This document shows, piece by piece, positions 1-5,824 of a DNA stretch of 6,274 nt (position 1 is its first letter; every line of letters begins with the position of its first letter). The position numbers and the translations under genes are program-made. Source of the stretch: Thermoplasmatota archaeon (GTDB lineage: Archaea > Thermoplasmatota > Thermoplasmata > RBG-16-68-12 > JAGMCJ01); assembly GCA_022848825.1 (NCBI GenBank), contig JAJISH010000214.1, positions 1-6,274 of the forward strand, given 5' to 3'. The notes under the pieces were generated by a model. That model had not been told where the DNA came from and did not search any database. It saw nothing but the letters and a program-made list of their open reading frames with translations.

Positions 1-511
1 CCGAGTCCCCGACATCGTCGCGGCAGTTGATCTTCTTCTTCTGTCCCTTCCTGTTCGTCTCCTCGATCGTGACGTTGCCCATCACCCTGGCACCGTCCTC
101 CTCGGGCCTGAGCTTGAAGTCCTCGCGCATGCATCCCGTGATTATCTCCATGTCCTCCGCGAGGTGGTTGGACTCGTTCTGCGACCCGAACTTCGCCAGC
201 CCCCAGCCCTCCGAGATGTAGTACATCTCCCTCAGCGTCGAGGACTTGGACGCCTCGATCATCTCCCTTATGAAGTCGAGCATGTACATCGTTCGGAGAA
301 GCATGTACGCCCCGCGGAGCTTCTTGGCGGTCCTCGAGCCCTTGGCCTTCCCGTACTTCCAGACGCCCTTCCTGGGCATGAAGTTGATGTTGCTCTTCGT
401 CCTCAGCGGGATGCTCATCCCCGGGATGTCGCCGGACTCGAGCTGGTCGTAGATGCTCTCGGCGATGTGATAGAGCTCCTCAATAGGCTTCTGATTCCTG
501 CTGTTCTCCAT
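1..511 (-). CDS. top6A: DNA topoisomerase VI subunit A, N-terminal 170 codons (runs off left edge)
   Basis: This is the DNA-cleaving subunit of type IIB topoisomerase, a Spo11 homologue. It makes a two-base-staggered double-strand break through a tyrosyl-phosphodiester link and works as an A2B2 heterotetramer with Top6B. I translated it by hand from the ATG at 511; the frame is open to base 2. Residues about 80-160 match the winged-helix 5Y-CAP domain. The family motif [14 protein letters not shown] lies at about 91-104, and by alignment with Spo11 (R-D-I-F-Y) the second tyrosine, Y98, should be catalytic. The Mg-binding Toprim domain must lie beyond the left edge, so the gene is cut by the window, not broken. 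The start overlaps the last 32 bases of top6B and has a strong GAGGAGGA site five bases upstream, which indicates translational coupling. The first 60 residues are basic, including the run [13 protein letters not shown]. Identity is near certain; only the completeness of the C-terminal part is unseen. Confidence 0.95.
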   Translation of the reverse strand, partial: MENSRNQKPIEELYHIAESIYDQLESGDIPGMSIPLRTKSNINFMPRKGVWKYGKAKGSRTAKKLRGAYMLLRTMYMLDFIREMIEASKSSTLREMYYISEGWGLAKFGSQNESNHLAEDMEIITGCMREDFKLRPEEDGARVMGNVTIEETNRKGQKKKINCRDDVGDS

Positions 512-2510
512 ACGAGTCCTCCTCGAGTTCCTCGTCAACCTCATCGTAATCGACTTCTTCCGCGGGCGTCTCGTCCGCCTCTGGGGCCTCATCCACCTCG
601 AGCCGCTTGAACTCCCTGACCTCGATGTCCCAGTCACCGGGCAGGGGTTCGGCCCCGATGATGAACTTGGGATTGATCCCGCTCACGTACAGCTCGGTCT
701 CGTCGTAGTCGTCCGAGTCGAGGCCCGAGAGGGTGAAGGAGATCTCCTCCTTCTTGGACGAGGGGATCCTCTTCAGCGTCCACGTCACCTTCCCGCTGTC
801 CTTCACCTCGCTGGGCTTGGGGTTCACGGAATCCATGTCCAGGTTCCCGTTCGGAATGATGGCATGGAGCGTGAGCTTCTTCGCAGTGGGAGTGTAGTTG
901 TACACGTCGATCGTCACCCTGTGCCTCTTCTTCGAGAACTCCACGCTCTCGTCTATCCAGATGACGTCCATTATCTTCGTTATGGTCCTGTCCAGGTTCG
1001 GGACCTCCCTGTGGATTATGCCCGCGCTCTTCGTCGCGATCTCGGGCAGTATCTTCTGGACTATCTCGAACTTCTCCTGCGTCTTCGCCCTCTTCTTCCT
1101 CTTGTTGAGATGCGTCCTGAGCTTCCTCCCGCAGGCCATCAGCCCACGCTTGATCTCCTCGGTGATCAGGGCGATGTTGGCGACCGCGTCCTTCGCCTCC
1201 GATGTGAAAGGCACCTTCGTCGAGGCAAGGTGGACGAGGATTATGGCGGGTCCGAAGGGCAGTCCCCTCCCGCCGCGCTGCTCCAGCCCGTACCTTCTCC
1301 AGTCGACCTGCTCCAGTCCTACCGTGAGGGCGCATCCACCCTGATGGTAGAGCAGCGGCACCCTGTTCGCGTACCTCAGGACCTCGACCTGCTGGTCCGC
1401 GGGGATATCGCCCCCGTAGACGATGCCCACCTCCACTGCGAAGGGGTTGCCGGCGAACACGGACGCCTCGCGCGTCACGGGCGGGCAGTAGAACTCCGGC
1501 TTCAGGTCCCCGAGCACGTTCTTGAGTCCCTTCCTGATGAGCCTCTCGCCGATCGGGGACAGGCAGTCCGTCGGCGGGGACATTATCTTGACCTTCTTTA
1601 TCGCCTTCAGGATGGCCCTGCCCTGCTCGAGGTTCAGCCTCTTGGGCTTCATGTCCTGGGGGATCTCCGCCTTCTCGCAGATCTCCCTCGCGACCCTGTA
1701 GCTTATCCTCTCGAACTCGGTCTTGAGGAAGGAGACCATCTTGATGTTCTTGGTGTACTTGGCCATCTTCATCAACATTCCGAGCTCGATCCCGTACGGG
1801 TGCGGCCTGATCTCCTTCGTGGGCATCGGGAGCTCATCCGTCGCCCGCTCGAAGATCACGTGCTCCCCGTTGGGTGACTTGTACTCGATCCTGGCGTGCG
1901 GGTTCACGATCGCAGTTGCCCGCAGGTACTCGTACACGGACTGCTTCCCGCTGACGTACCTGCCGCGGACGATGGCCTCGAACCGCGTCCCGTGCTCCTT
2001 GTCCCAGACGACGAAGTCGTCCCTCACCTTCTGGGGCTTGTTCTTCTTCGTGTCGAGCATTAGCTCGATCTCGTAGGCGACGTCCTGCTCCTTCACCTTC
2101 GTCCGGATCTTGGCGGGCCTGCCGGTCGTGAGCTGCGCGTACATGACGACCGCTGAGATCCCGATTCCCTGGGCCCCCCTCGCCTGCCGGAGGCTGTGGA
2201 ATCTCGACCCGTAGAGCAGCTTGCCGAATATCTTCGGGACCACCCGCTTGATTATGCCGGGTCCGTTGTCCTCGATTATGACCTTGTACTCGTTCCTGGA
2301 GAGCTTCTCCAGCTCGACGTAGAGGTCGGGAAGTATGCCTGCCTCCTCCGCTGCATCGAGACTGTTCTCCACTCCCTCCTTCACCGACGTGATGAGCGCT
2401 CTCGTGAGCGAGTCGAACCCGAGTATGTGCTTGTTCCTCTCGAAGAACTCCGATACGGATATCTCCCTCTGTTTCTGAGCCAGCCTTTCGGCTATAGATT
2501 TGACTGCCAA
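480..2510 (-). CDS. top6B: DNA topoisomerase VI subunit B (GHKL ATPase), TTG start
   Basis: This is the ATP-binding, strand-passage subunit that dimerises on ATP and gates cleavage by Top6A. Of its 676 residues, about 20-230 form the GHKL fold. The N-box is [15 protein letters not shown], with likely general base E45 and Mg ligand N49. DNGPG is at 81-85 (D81 contacts adenine) and the glycine-rich ATP lid ARGAQGIG at 110-117. A helix-two-turn-helix insert lies around 240-335 (including [17 protein letters not shown]). The transducer covers about 340-470, with [15 protein letters not shown]-contact motif WRRYG at 404-408, and STKVPFT at 430-436, whose K432 is the probable ATP-sensing switch lysine. 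A long basic helix follows (about 455-500). Residues about 520-635 look like the extra Ig-like domain known from Methanosarcina Top6B, and 638-676 form a very acidic tail. The start is TTG: an in-frame TAA lies ten codons upstream, no ATG comes between, and the next methionine (M123) is too late. It is first gene of the top6B-top6A operon. Confidence 0.97.
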   Translation of the reverse strand: MAVKSIAERLAQKQREISVSEFFERNKHILGFDSLTRALITSVKEGVENSLDAAEEAGILPDLYVELEKLSRNEYKVIIEDNGPGIIKRVVPKIFGKLLYGSRFHSLRQARGAQGIGISAVVMYAQLTTGRPAKIRTKVKEQDVAYEIELMLDTKKNKPQKVRDDFVVWDKEHGTRFEAIVRGRYVSGKQSVYEYLRATAIVNPHARIEYKSPNGEHVIFERATDELPMPTKEIRPHPYGIELGMLMKMAKYTKNIKMVSFLKTEFERISYRVAREICEKAEIPQDMKPKRLNLEQGRAILKAIKKVKIMSPPTDCLSPIGERLIRKGLKNVLGDLKPEFYCPPVTREASVFAGNPFAVEVGIVYGGDIPADQQVEVLRYANRVPLLYHQGGCALTVGLEQVDWRRYGLEQRGGRGLPFGPAIILVHLASTKVPFTSEAKDAVANIALITEEIKRGLMACGRKLRTHLNKRKKRAKTQEKFEIVQKILPEIATKSAGIIHREVPNLDRTITKIMDVIWIDESVEFSKKRHRVTIDVYNYTPTAKKLTLHAIIPNGNLDMDSVNPKPSEVKDSGKVTWTLKRIPSSKKEEISFTLSGLDSDDYDETELYVSGINPKFIIGAEPLPGDWDIEVREFKRLEVDEAPEADETPAEEVDYDEVDEELEEDSYGEQQESEAY
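517..524 (-). promoter_or_regulatory. Ribosome binding site of top6A inside top6B
   Basis: On the minus strand the bases read GAGGAGGA and end five bases before the top6A ATG at 511. The same bases encode Glu-Glu-Asp (663-665) in the acidic tail of Top6B. A ribosome finishing top6B at 480 would sit right over this site, so coupled synthesis of the two subunits is likely. Confidence 0.8.
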
Positions 2511-2530
2511 ACTATCCCCATCCCATCCAT
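2492..2530 (-). other. Possible 12-codon upstream ORF overlapping the top6B start
   Basis: An ATG at 2530 opens a frame of 12 sense codons ([12 protein letters not shown]) ending in TAG at 2494-2492, out of frame with top6B and overlapping its TTG start by 19 bases. Two more ATGs, at 2526 and 2521, are also out of frame with top6B; the one at 2521 shares the 2530 frame, and the one at 2526 stops after four codons. If transcription begins near 2535 as the TATA-like box suggests, the ATG at 2530 would be near the 5' end of the mRNA and could be used as a leaderless start. It could also simply be untranslated leader. No conservation data are available. Confidence 0.25.
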
Positions 2531-2557
2531 TGAATCTTTATCTATATCGAGACTGAG

Positions 2558-2565
2558 ATATTTAA
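2558..2565 (-). promoter_or_regulatory. TATA-like box for the top6B-top6A operon
   Basis: The minus strand reads AAACTTAAATATC, with a core TTAAATAT at 2565-2558 and an A-rich BRE-like stretch just upstream. A start site about 25 bases beyond the box centre would fall near 2535, giving a leader of roughly 25 bases before the TTG at 2510. It is the most A/T-rich part of the 127-base gap, and it implies that top6B is not simply read through from the membrane-protein gene. The call rests on pattern and spacing only. Confidence 0.6.
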
Positions 2566-2587
2566 GTTTGATGACTGGACAGGGAAG

Positions 2588-2604
2588 TGTTCCCGCCGAG
2601 AACA
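2588..2604 (-). terminator. Weak hairpin downstream of the membrane-protein gene
   Basis: The minus strand contains TGTTCT-CGGCG-GGAACA, a six-pair stem (one T-G wobble) with a five-base loop, about 34 bases past the stop codon at 2638. No clear T-run follows, which archaeal termination normally needs, so this could be chance. It is listed because it sits in the right place between two transcription units. Confidence 0.2.
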
Positions 2605-2637
2605 AGTCCGAAAGAGCCGCTTACGCCGCTGAGGACC

Positions 2638-3600
2638 TCACTCCTCCGGCTCGGGCTCCTCCTCCATCTCCTCTTCTTCGCCCTCCTCGAAAATCGCACC
2701 GCAGTGCGGGCATCGGATGGCGTCGTCATGGACAGCCCGCCCGCAGTTCGTGCACTCGAAATCCGGGATCTTGGCATCGGTGGCCTCGAGTTCTCCTGCC
2801 TCGCGCAGCCTCGTATCCCACTTCGTCCGCTCGATCCTCGACTTGCCGACCCACCAGTACATCATGACGAAGATGAAGTAGAGTATCGTCGTGAATATCA
2901 TGAAGGTGAGGATCAGCTGGAAGTTCCATGCGTATATCGTCCAGTAGTCTGCGTTGTACGGACCTGGAACCTTGAAATGGGCATCGGAGAGTGTATCGTA
3001 GTAGAGAGTGTCAACCGATGTGCCGTTGACGTCCGCTGAGAAATGGGTGGCGTACAGCCCTTTGGGCAGAACGATCGAAAGGTGGTAATCCTTGCCGTCA
3101 CTCGCATCGGAATCTAAAGTGTCCGTTTCAGTCATTTCGTATATCTCACCGGAGCCTTCCTTGTATTCCAGGGCCTCCGAGAGATGGGCATAGACCCGGA
3201 TCGTGCCCAGATTGGTCTCGTTCGTAGTGATCGTCAAGGTGAAGTCGAATACTGTATCAGCGGAGCCAACGGTCGGGGTGAATATCCCGTTTGTGATGGT
3301 CTTGTTCTCGTCTGAGCTCGTTTGTTTCTTTACCGTATAGTTCATCACATCCTCGGACCAGAGCAGCCCGACAATGGCTGAATTCGCGAATATGACGATT
3401 ACGCCAAGGAGCAGAAAGAACCTGAACCTCTTCTCTCCCATGTAATAGGGAATCGCGAACATGCTGATGGGGATGAGGATCGTCGCGAGACACTGGTTCA
3501 GGAACACCAGTCCTACGTTGACCACGATGACCAGAACGATGTACGCGGGGACGACCCACTTCGATCCTTTGAACTCCTCGAACGACTCCTGGAAGCCCAT
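2638..3600 (-). CDS. Membrane protein with external domain and C-terminal zinc ribbon
   Basis: I do not recognise a named family. The 320-residue protein shows three N-terminal hydrophobic segments (about 15-34, 36-54, 59-81), a polar domain (about 82-220), a fourth segment (about 222-250), then a soluble tail. Basic residues at 57-60 (KRFR) and 253-264 place the loop between segments 2 and 3 and the C-terminus inside the cell, so the polar domain faces outward. All four N-glycosylation sequons (N87, N99, N127, N192) fall in that domain, in agreement. The tail carries a zinc ribbon, CTNCG at 283-287 and CPHCG at 297-301 (C283, C286, C297, C300), and ends in a run of Glu and Pro (305-320). The outer domain alternates hydrophobic and polar residues as a beta-sandwich would (VFDFTLTITT at 117-126). 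The ATG at 3600 lies just after a TATA-like box, giving a nearly leaderless mRNA. Possible roles include an envelope sensor or scaffold; this is inference and weakly supported. Confidence 0.85.
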   Translation of the reverse strand: MGFQESFEEFKGSKWVVPAYIVLVIVVNVGLVFLNQCLATILIPISMFAIPYYMGEKRFRFFLLLGVIVIFANSAIVGLLWSEDVMNYTVKKQTSSDENKTITNGIFTPTVGSADTVFDFTLTITTNETNLGTIRVYAHLSEALEYKEGSGEIYEMTETDTLDSDASDGKDYHLSIVLPKGLYATHFSADVNGTSVDTLYYDTLSDAHFKVPGPYNADYWTIYAWNFQLILTFMIFTTILYFIFVMMYWWVGKSRIERTKWDTRLREAGELEATDAKIPDFECTNCGRAVHDDAIRCPHCGAIFEEGEEEEMEEEPEPEE

Positions 3601-3622
3601 TGGCGGCGTTAAGAATGTCCCG

Positions 3623-3631
3623 CATATATAA
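3623..3631 (-). promoter_or_regulatory. TATA-like box for the membrane-protein gene
   Basis: The minus strand reads TTATATATG. A transcription start 25 bases on would fall near 3602, only a base or two before the ATG at 3600, so the mRNA is probably leaderless. This fits the absence of a GGAGG or GGTGA element ahead of that ATG. Confidence 0.6.
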
Positions 3632-3644
3632 CGTTGCTGAAACC

Positions 3645-3652
3645 TTTATATG
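3645..3652 (+). promoter_or_regulatory. BRE/TATA-like box for carbamate kinase
   Basis: GAAACC (3640-3644 region) followed by TTTATATG is a good archaeal BRE plus TATA pattern. The expected start near 3674 leaves a leader of about 15 bases, which holds the GGTGA site at 3680-3684. It lies about 20 bases from the opposite-facing TATA-like box of the membrane-protein gene. Confidence 0.65.
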
Positions 3653-3679
3653 ATAGTGGGTCGATGATTCAGGTTCCCT

Positions 3680-3684
3680 GGTGA
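3680..3684 (+). promoter_or_regulatory. Ribosome binding site of carbamate kinase
   Basis: GGTGA, complementary to the 3' end of archaeal 16S rRNA, is followed by four bases and the ATG at 3689. It supports this start codon. Confidence 0.7.
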
Positions 3685-3688
3685 GACC

Positions 3689-4633
3689 ATGCCCAGAATA
3701 GTGATAGCGGTGGGAGGGAACGCGATCCTTCCCCCGGGTGAAAACGCTGTCGAGGAGCAGGCGTCCAATGTGCAGAAGATCACTCCTCACATCGTCAGCC
3801 TCGCGAAGCTGGGATACGACGTCATACTGACGCACGGCAACGGACCGCAGGTGGGCAACATCCTGCTCCAGAACGAGTGCGCGAGGGAGGTCGTCACCGC
3901 CAATCCCATGGACGTCTGCGTGGCCGAGTCGCAGGGGCAGATCGGGTACTTCCTGCAGCAGAGCATCGTCAACGATCTGAGGAAGGAGAACGAGTCCAGG
4001 CCAGTCTTCGCGCTGGTGTCGGAGGTGCTGGTGGACCCCCAGGACGATGCTTTCGGGAACCCGACGAAACCTATCGGGCCGTACTACAAGAGGCGCCGGG
4101 CCGCGCACCTGATGAAGAAGAAGGGATGGGTCATGAAGGAGGACGAGATGCGCGGTGGCTTCCGCCGGCTCGTCCCATCACCGCTGCCGCTCGAGGTCCT
4201 CGAGATGGAGGGGATCAGGGAGTACTTGAGAATGAAACCCCGGGGAAAGGTCATCATCGTGTGCGGCGGGGGAGGGATCCCCGTCGTCAAGGAAGGCAAG
4301 AGATACGAGGGCGTGGATGCGGTGATAGACAAGGACCGCACCGCCAGCCTGCTGGCCAGGGAGCTGATGGCGGAGACGCTCGTCCTCATCACGGACGTGG
4401 AGAAGGTCTCGCTGAACTGGGGGACGAAGGAGCAGGTGGAGCTGGACACTATCACTCTCGCGGACGCCAAGAGGTATCTCCAGGAGGACCAGTTCCCGCC
4501 CGGAAGCATGGGACCGAAGATCCGTGCGGCGGTCGAGTTCATCGAGGCGGGCGGCAAGAGGGCGATCGTATGCTCCCTGGACGGTTTCCCCGAGGCCATG
4601 GAGGGGCGCGCGGGAACGACCTTGGCTCCCTGA
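3689..4633 (+). CDS. arcC: Carbamate kinase
   Basis: A cytoplasmic amino-acid-kinase-fold enzyme that reversibly transfers phosphate between carbamoyl phosphate and ADP, giving ATP plus carbamate (which falls apart to ammonia and CO2). At 314 residues it is full family length. Visible motifs are VGGNAI at 8-13, THGNGPQVGN at 48-57, ESQGQIGY at 80-87, KPIGP at 127-131 in the mobile PEC-loop region, RLVPSPLP at 160-167, CGGGGIPV at 192-199, VIDKD at 212-216 and GSMGPK at 272-277. K215 and K277 match the catalytic and ATP-contact lysines of the Enterococcus enzyme, and K128 the loop lysine that contacts substrate. The motif set separates it from acetylglutamate kinase, UMP kinase and isopentenyl phosphate kinase. 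No arginine deiminase or ornithine carbamoyltransferase gene is in the window, so whether it makes ATP from arginine or purine breakdown, or works the other way, cannot be told. It has its own promoter and leads a likely two-gene unit with the GTPase. Confidence 0.95.
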   Translation: MPRIVIAVGGNAILPPGENAVEEQASNVQKITPHIVSLAKLGYDVILTHGNGPQVGNILLQNECAREVVTANPMDVCVAESQGQIGYFLQQSIVNDLRKENESRPVFALVSEVLVDPQDDAFGNPTKPIGPYYKRRRAAHLMKKKGWVMKEDEMRGGFRRLVPSPLPLEVLEMEGIREYLRMKPRGKVIIVCGGGGIPVVKEGKRYEGVDAVIDKDRTASLLARELMAETLVLITDVEKVSLNWGTKEQVELDTITLADAKRYLQEDQFPPGSMGPKIRAAVEFIEAGGKRAIVCSLDGFPEAMEGRAGTTLAP

Positions 4634-4659
4634 TCGGACGAAACCGTTTTCAACCACGA

Positions 4660-4665
4660 GGAGGT
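4660..4665 (+). promoter_or_regulatory. Ribosome binding site of the DRG GTPase
   Basis: GGAGGT is followed by ten bases and the ATG at 4676, a slightly long but acceptable spacing. The 42-base gap after carbamate kinase contains only a poor TATA candidate (GAAACCGTTTTC at 4640-4651), so read-through from arcC is more likely than a separate promoter. Confidence 0.7.
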
Positions 4666-4675
4666 TCTCCAGTCG

Positions 4676-5773
4676 ATGGGCAAGATCGAGGATCAGATGC
4701 AGGACATCGAGGAGGAGATCCAGAAGACCCCATACAACAAGGCGACGCAACACCACATCGGGAAGCTGAAGGCCAGGCTCGCGAAGCTCAGGGAGAGGCT
4801 GGAGAGGGGGCCTGGAACGGGTGCCGCCGTGGGCTTCGGCATCCGGAAGTCCGGGAACGCGACCGTGGGGATCGTCGGACTCCCGAACGTGGGGAAGAGC
4901 ACGCTCATCAACCAGTTCACGGACGCTGAGAGCGAGGTCGGCGACTATGACTTCACCACGATCAACGTGATACCGGGGGTCATGCTTTACAGGGGAGCGA
5001 AGTTCCAGCTGTTCGACATGCCAGGCCTCATCGACGGTGCCGCCAGAGGGCGCGGCCGCGGCCGCGAGGTCCTCTCCGTCGCGAGGTCCTCTGACCTGAT
5101 CCTCCTGGTCGTCGATGTCCGCGATTGGGACATTGGCGTGCTCGTCAGCGAGCTCGAGGCGGGCGGCATACGGCTCAATCAGAGGATGCCGGAGATCACG
5201 ATCAAGCGCAAGGAAAGGGGCGGCCTCACCATCAGCTCCACGAGGAAGCTGACGCACGTGGAGGAGGGCGTGATGGAGGGAATGCTCCGCGAGTGGGGAC
5301 ACGTCAACGCCGACATACTTGTCAAGGAGGACATCACGGAGGCGAGGCTCATCGATTTCCTGGCGGGCAATGTGGCCTACATCCCCGGGTTCGTCGTGCT
5401 CAACAAGATCGACCTCGTGCCCAAGAAGGAGATCAGCCGCATCACGAAGAAGCTGAAGCCGTGGAGGGCCGTTCCGATCTCCGCGCTCAACGGCAACGGC
5501 CTGGACGGGCTCAGGGAGAGCATATTCAGCGAGCTGGAGTTCATCCGGATCTACATGAAGCCGCAGGGAGGGGATGTGGACCGCTCCGAGCCGCTGGTCG
5601 TGAAGGACGGTTCGACGGTCGGCATGGTCTGCGACGCCATCCACCGCGACTTCCGTGAGAAGTTCAGATACGCGAACGTCTGGGGCGGGAGCGCGAAGTT
5701 CCCTGGACAGACGGTCGGGATCAACCACGTGCTCCGGGACGAGGATGTCATCACGATCGTCGTTCAAAGGTGA
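4676..5773 (+). CDS. drg: DRG-family GTPase (OBG superfamily) with TGS domain
   Basis: The archaeal counterpart of eukaryotic developmentally regulated GTP-binding proteins (Rbg1/Rbg2), which associate with ribosomes and are thought to help translation elongation. It has 365 residues, the usual length. The N-terminal helical region includes the family signature NKATQHHIGKLKARLAKLRE (21-40). The G domain shows G1 GLPNVGKST at 68-76, the switch I threonines in DFTTI at 92-96, G3 DMPGL at 114-118, G4 NKID at 243-246 and G5 SAL at 269-271. GAARGRGRGREV (121-132) follows G3, as in relatives. The stretch between G3 and G4 (about 163-238) is the S5D2L-type insert typical of DRGs. The last 75 or so residues form a TGS domain (IYMKPQGGDVD, then VWGGSAKFPGQTVGINHVL). 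All key residues are present. It probably shares a transcript with carbamate kinase; no partner resembling a DFRP zinc-finger protein is next to it. Confidence 0.95.
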   Translation: MGKIEDQMQDIEEEIQKTPYNKATQHHIGKLKARLAKLRERLERGPGTGAAVGFGIRKSGNATVGIVGLPNVGKSTLINQFTDAESEVGDYDFTTINVIPGVMLYRGAKFQLFDMPGLIDGAARGRGRGREVLSVARSSDLILLVVDVRDWDIGVLVSELEAGGIRLNQRMPEITIKRKERGGLTISSTRKLTHVEEGVMEGMLREWGHVNADILVKEDITEARLIDFLAGNVAYIPGFVVLNKIDLVPKKEISRITKKLKPWRAVPISALNGNGLDGLRESIFSELEFIRIYMKPQGGDVDRSEPLVVKDGSTVGMVCDAIHRDFREKFRYANVWGGSAKFPGQTVGINHVLRDEDVITIVVQR

Positions 5774-5780
5774 GCCAATC

Positions 5781-5788
5781 TTTATGTA
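5781..5788 (+). promoter_or_regulatory. TATA-like box for the secreted-protein gene
   Basis: CCAATC followed by TTTATGTA lies just after the GTPase stop codon. A start about 25 bases on, near 5810, would give a 15-base leader that holds the GGAGG at 5812-5816. This suggests the next gene is transcribed on its own. Confidence 0.5.
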
Positions 5789-5811
5789 AGGTGAAAGGTA
5801 TTCTTCCATCT

Positions 5812-5816
5812 GGAGG
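5812..5816 (+). promoter_or_regulatory. Ribosome binding site that selects a TTG start
   Basis: GGAGG lies eight bases before the TTG at 5825. No in-frame ATG occurs between the in-frame stop at 5792-5794 and the coding region, so this site decides the start. The in-frame GTG at 5840 is farther away and would remove the lysine of the signal peptide. Confidence 0.65.
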
Positions 5817-5824
5817 GGAGAATA

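Noticed and set aside
864..1877. 337-codon plus-strand frame opposite top6B
   Set aside because: Same cause: it lies wholly inside top6B, whose motifs are intact, and its composition is typical of an antisense shadow.
2196..2867. 223-codon plus-strand frame crossing the top6B start, the gap and the end of the membrane-protein gene
   Set aside because: It spans two minus-strand genes and their intergenic promoter, has no ribosome binding site that I see, and changes composition sharply along its length.
4640..4651. GAAACCGTTTTC as a promoter or hairpin between arcC and drg
   Set aside because: It resembles BRE plus TATA only loosely, and as a hairpin has just a four-pair stem. Not enough to call either.
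5050..5068. GC-rich alternating palindromic run (GCGCGGCCGCGGCCGCG)
   Set aside because: It encodes the conserved Gly-Arg repeats after the G3 motif of DRG proteins, so coding constraint explains it.
5063..5092. Perfect 13-base direct repeat (CGCGAGGTCCTCT) at 5063-5075 and 5080-5092 in the GTPase gene
   Set aside because: The 17-base period puts the copies in different frames, and the encoded protein matches the conserved DRG sequence with no insertion. Probably chance in G/C-rich codons.
4178..5809. 543-codon open frame on the minus strand opposite carbamate kinase and the GTPase
   Set aside because: It is a shadow of two well-identified genes whose G/C-rich third positions remove stops from the opposite frame. 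Its product is a low-complexity mix of Leu, Arg, Asp, His and Pro with no domain I recognise.
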